Assembly (NCBI RefSeq): GCF_010389155.1
Contig: NC_057761.1
Span: 58,898,587-58,962,586, forward strand
DNA length: 64,000 bases
Source: Erigeron canadensis
Lineage: Eukaryota; Streptophyta; Magnoliopsida; Asterales; Asteraceae
Direction of reading: 5' to 3'
The first letter of the stretch is position 1; each line of letters begins with the position of its first letter. Made by a program: the position numbers and the translations under genes. Under the pieces are notes generated by a model. That model worked only from the letters and a program-made list of their open reading frames with translations. It was not told the DNA's origin and made no database searches. Positions 61,130 through 64,000 of this stretch are shown here, in pieces.

Positions 61130-62907
61130 TTTTACTACAGTAATATATATAAATGCTCATCTATTCTCTATCCGCTCGTACAACACAAACAGTTGAGTTC
61201 ACTAAGACGATTCATTTGGAAGTATACTGCATATATACAATCTGTACGTCTGTAATATGAGCCATATATACATGTCTAATATTTCAATGACTAGCTTGAT
61301 GGAAGATGAAAGTAGATAGACATGAAGTCAAATAGTCAATCAACCAAAGTATATTAGTATTATATATATATTTATATTTATATTTATATCATTGTCAAAT
61401 GTCGACTATTTCCCGTTTCTCACGCAACGTACGTGTGTATTGGGGTCAACGTAAGGTAAACCCATCACATCATAAATTAGAAATTTAAGAAAACTCAAGC
61501 TATAGATTTGCTGCCGTTCCAAAAAAAAGATTGTGATATAGATTTGAGGATATATAATTAAATTTATGTTTCCATATAACGTGGATGGTGAGAGAAAAAT
61601 TTTGATTAGGTAAACAAAATGTGTTTAAGATAATAGAAATTTTATTTTTGGGAAATTATTCATAAAAAACTTGTATCTTTCATATATATTAAAAGCTTAC
61701 TCTCTGAATTTTACGATAAATATACAAATAATTTATGCACATTAAAGGTTGTATTTGGCAAACCACTTTATTTTTTAATACATTTTTATTCAAATAATTA
61801 TGTGTAAGAATTTGTTATCCTTAGCCCCAAATATCATTTCCCATTATGAGTCATGGATAGAATACAATTAATACCTTTAAAACCAAATATCCCATAACCG
61901 TAAAAAACCTGTACTCGACTACTCGTATTAATTGAAGCATATAAGTTTGCCTACGAATATGTTTCTGTATATGGATTGTTAATCACTAGTTCAAGATTAC
62001 TAAGCATTTTATGTTGAAACCAAAAACTTATATAAAAAAGGATGGCACACTAATGAGTAATGGACATGTACAAGCTAGAGATAAAGATTTTAACAATAAC
62101 ACTGATGCAGAAAGAAGCGCAATCAAATTGCTCGAGAACAAATGATTAAATCAAAGACCGAAAACATTGACAAAGTCAATTTTCATATAAACTCAAAATA
62201 ATCAACTCCTATCACAATAACTAATGTCCCTATTTATACTAATTTTAACCTCATTAAAATAGGAAACAAATCAATCAATAGTTATCTAATAAAATAAAAA
62301 ATACTTATAAAATATAAAAAATAAACAAATAAAAAGATAACTTATTAAAATGCATTGCGGGTTGGATCGGGTCATGACTCCTCCATCAAACACACTTGCA
62401 CATGATCTTGGAAAAAAAAAGACCTCATTCTAAATTTTTAGATTATGCACAAATTTTTAAGACCTCTCGTGTAATAGAATTCGTCAAAGATACAATATGA
62501 TCGATACTATACTATTTTATAATTATTAGTGTATCAAAATTTTTCTTCATAATAATATAGTTCTGGACCACAAGTTCCTCATCCTAAGTTATAGTAACAA
62601 AAATAAAATGTTATACTTCATATTGTTTGTAAGTTCTTCATTAAAGTATATATAAAACATATATGACGATAAAACAATGTTTTATTAACGAAAAGTATAG
62701 TTATGAATTATAATTATTTTCGCTAAAGCTAGCTAGCGTAGACTTATCCTCAAATATTGAATGGTACTCCACCATGCACAGATCTTTTTAATTTCCAAAG
62801 AATTTGATCCCCACGCACATTTCTTTCTAGGTCTTTATATATATAGTCCTCACATATTATCTTCACAAATGAATTAAAGATAGCTAATCATAGCATAATA
62901 GTAATAA
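61130..62907 (+). other. Second, diverged copy of the RLP upstream region
   Basis: Colinear with the 18.9-25.2 kb region: GTCAAATAGTCAATCAA, TTTCTCACGCAACGTACGTG, CGTCAAAGAT near 62484, CATATATGACGATAAAACAA near 62658, GCTAGCGTAGACTTA near 62740, and the core promoter with a TATA box at about 62834. It lacks both Helitrons found in the first copy. No gene in this interval. Confidence 0.8.
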
Positions 62908-64000
62908 TGGCAAGCACACCCGTGTTGAAGTTATTGTTAACAATGTTCTTCATAATACTCATCATCAATGTCATTCCAAACCCTAGAGGTATTGTTCATC
63001 GGTGGATCAAAAAGAGGCAACATAGTTTGGAATGACAATGCCAAGATTATTCCAAAGTTTAATCTTCATTTCCTTTCTATGTTTTCTTGTCAAATTACAG
63101 GCCCCATTCCTGAATGGATTTCATCTCAAAAAAAACTGTATCTACTTGATTTGAAGGCGAATCAATTGGTGGGAAGATTCCCAGATTGGGTTGCTGATAT
63201 GCACAATATCGAAAGATTGATTCTCTCAGATAACAACCTCACCGGATCAATCCTGTCTCGCTTGTTTGAATCCACAACGTTAATGCTCCTTGAATTGTCC
63301 AGGAACAGTTTTTCTGGGGAGTTGCCAGAAAATATAGGAAACGCAAAACGCATACGTAGTCTCTTGTTGGCGAAAAATAATTTTTCAGGACACATTCCAG
63401 CATCCATCTCCAAGCTTCAAATGCTACTGGTTTTGGACTTGTCCAGAAACAGATTTTCTGGTGATAAATTGCCGGTTTTTGGACATGATTCTAGTCATCC
63501 GTTTAACATAGATTTGTCATACAACAATTTTTCTGGTAAGGTCCCAACCAATTTTCCTGAAGTAACCCAACTTCTTTGCTTAGCTGCAAATAAATTTTCT
63601 GGTGAGCTTCCTTGGAATTTGACTAAATTGGTCAACCTCAGACATCTTGATCTCCATGACAATGATCTTACCGGAAATTTGCAGTATACTCTACCTCAAA
63701 TCCCAACTCTTCAAGTTCTAGTTCTAAGAAACAATTCCTTTGAAGGAATGATCCCCAACAATATCTCCAACCTAAGCTCCCTTCAAATTCTTGATCTCTC
63801 CCACAACAACATAAATGGAAGTATTCCGCGAGAGATCGCAAAGCTTCCAAGAATGATCAAAAAGCCGTTAACATCCTCTGCAGCTTATGAGGGTAAGGAT
63901 ATTTTCATCGTTTCCGGTCCTGACAAGGAAGCTGAGGACTTGATTGTGAATTGGAAAAAATCTTTTCAAGGTCTACCTCTTCACAACCTCGAGATATACA
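62908..64000 (+). pseudogene. Truncated RLP paralogue: signal peptide fused out of frame to mid-LRR
   Basis: ATG at 62908 starts MASTPVLKLLLTMFFIILII, as in the intact gene. After NVIPNP (about 62982) the sequence jumps to the part equivalent to position 26635 of the first copy, losing about 1.36 kb (N-cap and the first two thirds of the LRRs before the VLFIGG region). The join is out of frame and stops at about 63037. From about 62987 to the window edge the original LRR frame stays open without any stop (PEWISSQKKLYLLDLKANQL, LSDNNLTGSI, LVLRNNSFEGMIPNNISNL, EDLIVNWKKSFQGLP). The deletion must be fairly recent, or the remaining frame is used from an internal start. The end lies outside the window. 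Confidence 0.9.

Overview
This is a plant nuclear window, AT-rich, with spliced genes, a plant-type histone H3.1, a neprosin-family gene, receptor-like-protein (RLP) LRR genes and many plant transposable elements. A eudicot is clear. Asteraceae is my guess from the general look of the Copia proteins, which I cannot test here. About two thirds of the window is mobile DNA; single-copy genes are few.

Layout: 17-3227 (minus) is the 5' part of a neprosin-domain gene with a Helitron-like insert in one intron. 3228-10565 is intergenic, with a tandem pair of Helitron-like termini (6187-6626) and a LINE 3' end (7047-7625, minus). 10566-14826 is a PIF/Harbinger transposon with both genes apparently open: a SANT/Myb-like ORF1 and a two-exon DDE transposase. 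15794-18479 is a small genic island: histone H3.1 with its promoter octamer, an unrecognised 105-residue protein and a small secreted Cys/His-rich peptide. 18986-25200 is a duplicated upstream region carrying two Helitrons whose insertion sites can be read from empty copies inside this same window. 25201-28137 is an intact LRR receptor-like protein gene.

From 28736 to 51988 four LTR elements lie in series or nested: Copia-1 (28736-36654, TSD TAAAG, near-identical LTRs but several coding breaks); a non-autonomous LTR-type element (36966-39865, candidate TSD AAAAC) carrying a spliced unknown ORF and no recognisable pol; Copia-2 (39978-51988, TSD GTAGT, non-canonical TA...CA LTR ends); and Copia-3 (44416-51481, minus, TSD TGGAA) nested inside Copia-2. 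52780-53998 (minus) is a remnant with a TGGCGCC-type primer site. 55322-61126 is a CACTA transposon (TSD AAT) with no transposase recognised. 61130-64000 is a diverged second copy of the 18.8-28 kb locus, ending in an RLP pseudogene in which a deletion joins the signal peptide to the middle of the LRR array.

The host story is a duplicated RLP locus (a family often linked to immunity or development) whose promoters and coding regions have been reshaped by Helitrons, a CACTA element and internal LRR duplication. The least familiar object is the element at 36966-39865 with its spliced 483-codon ORF.
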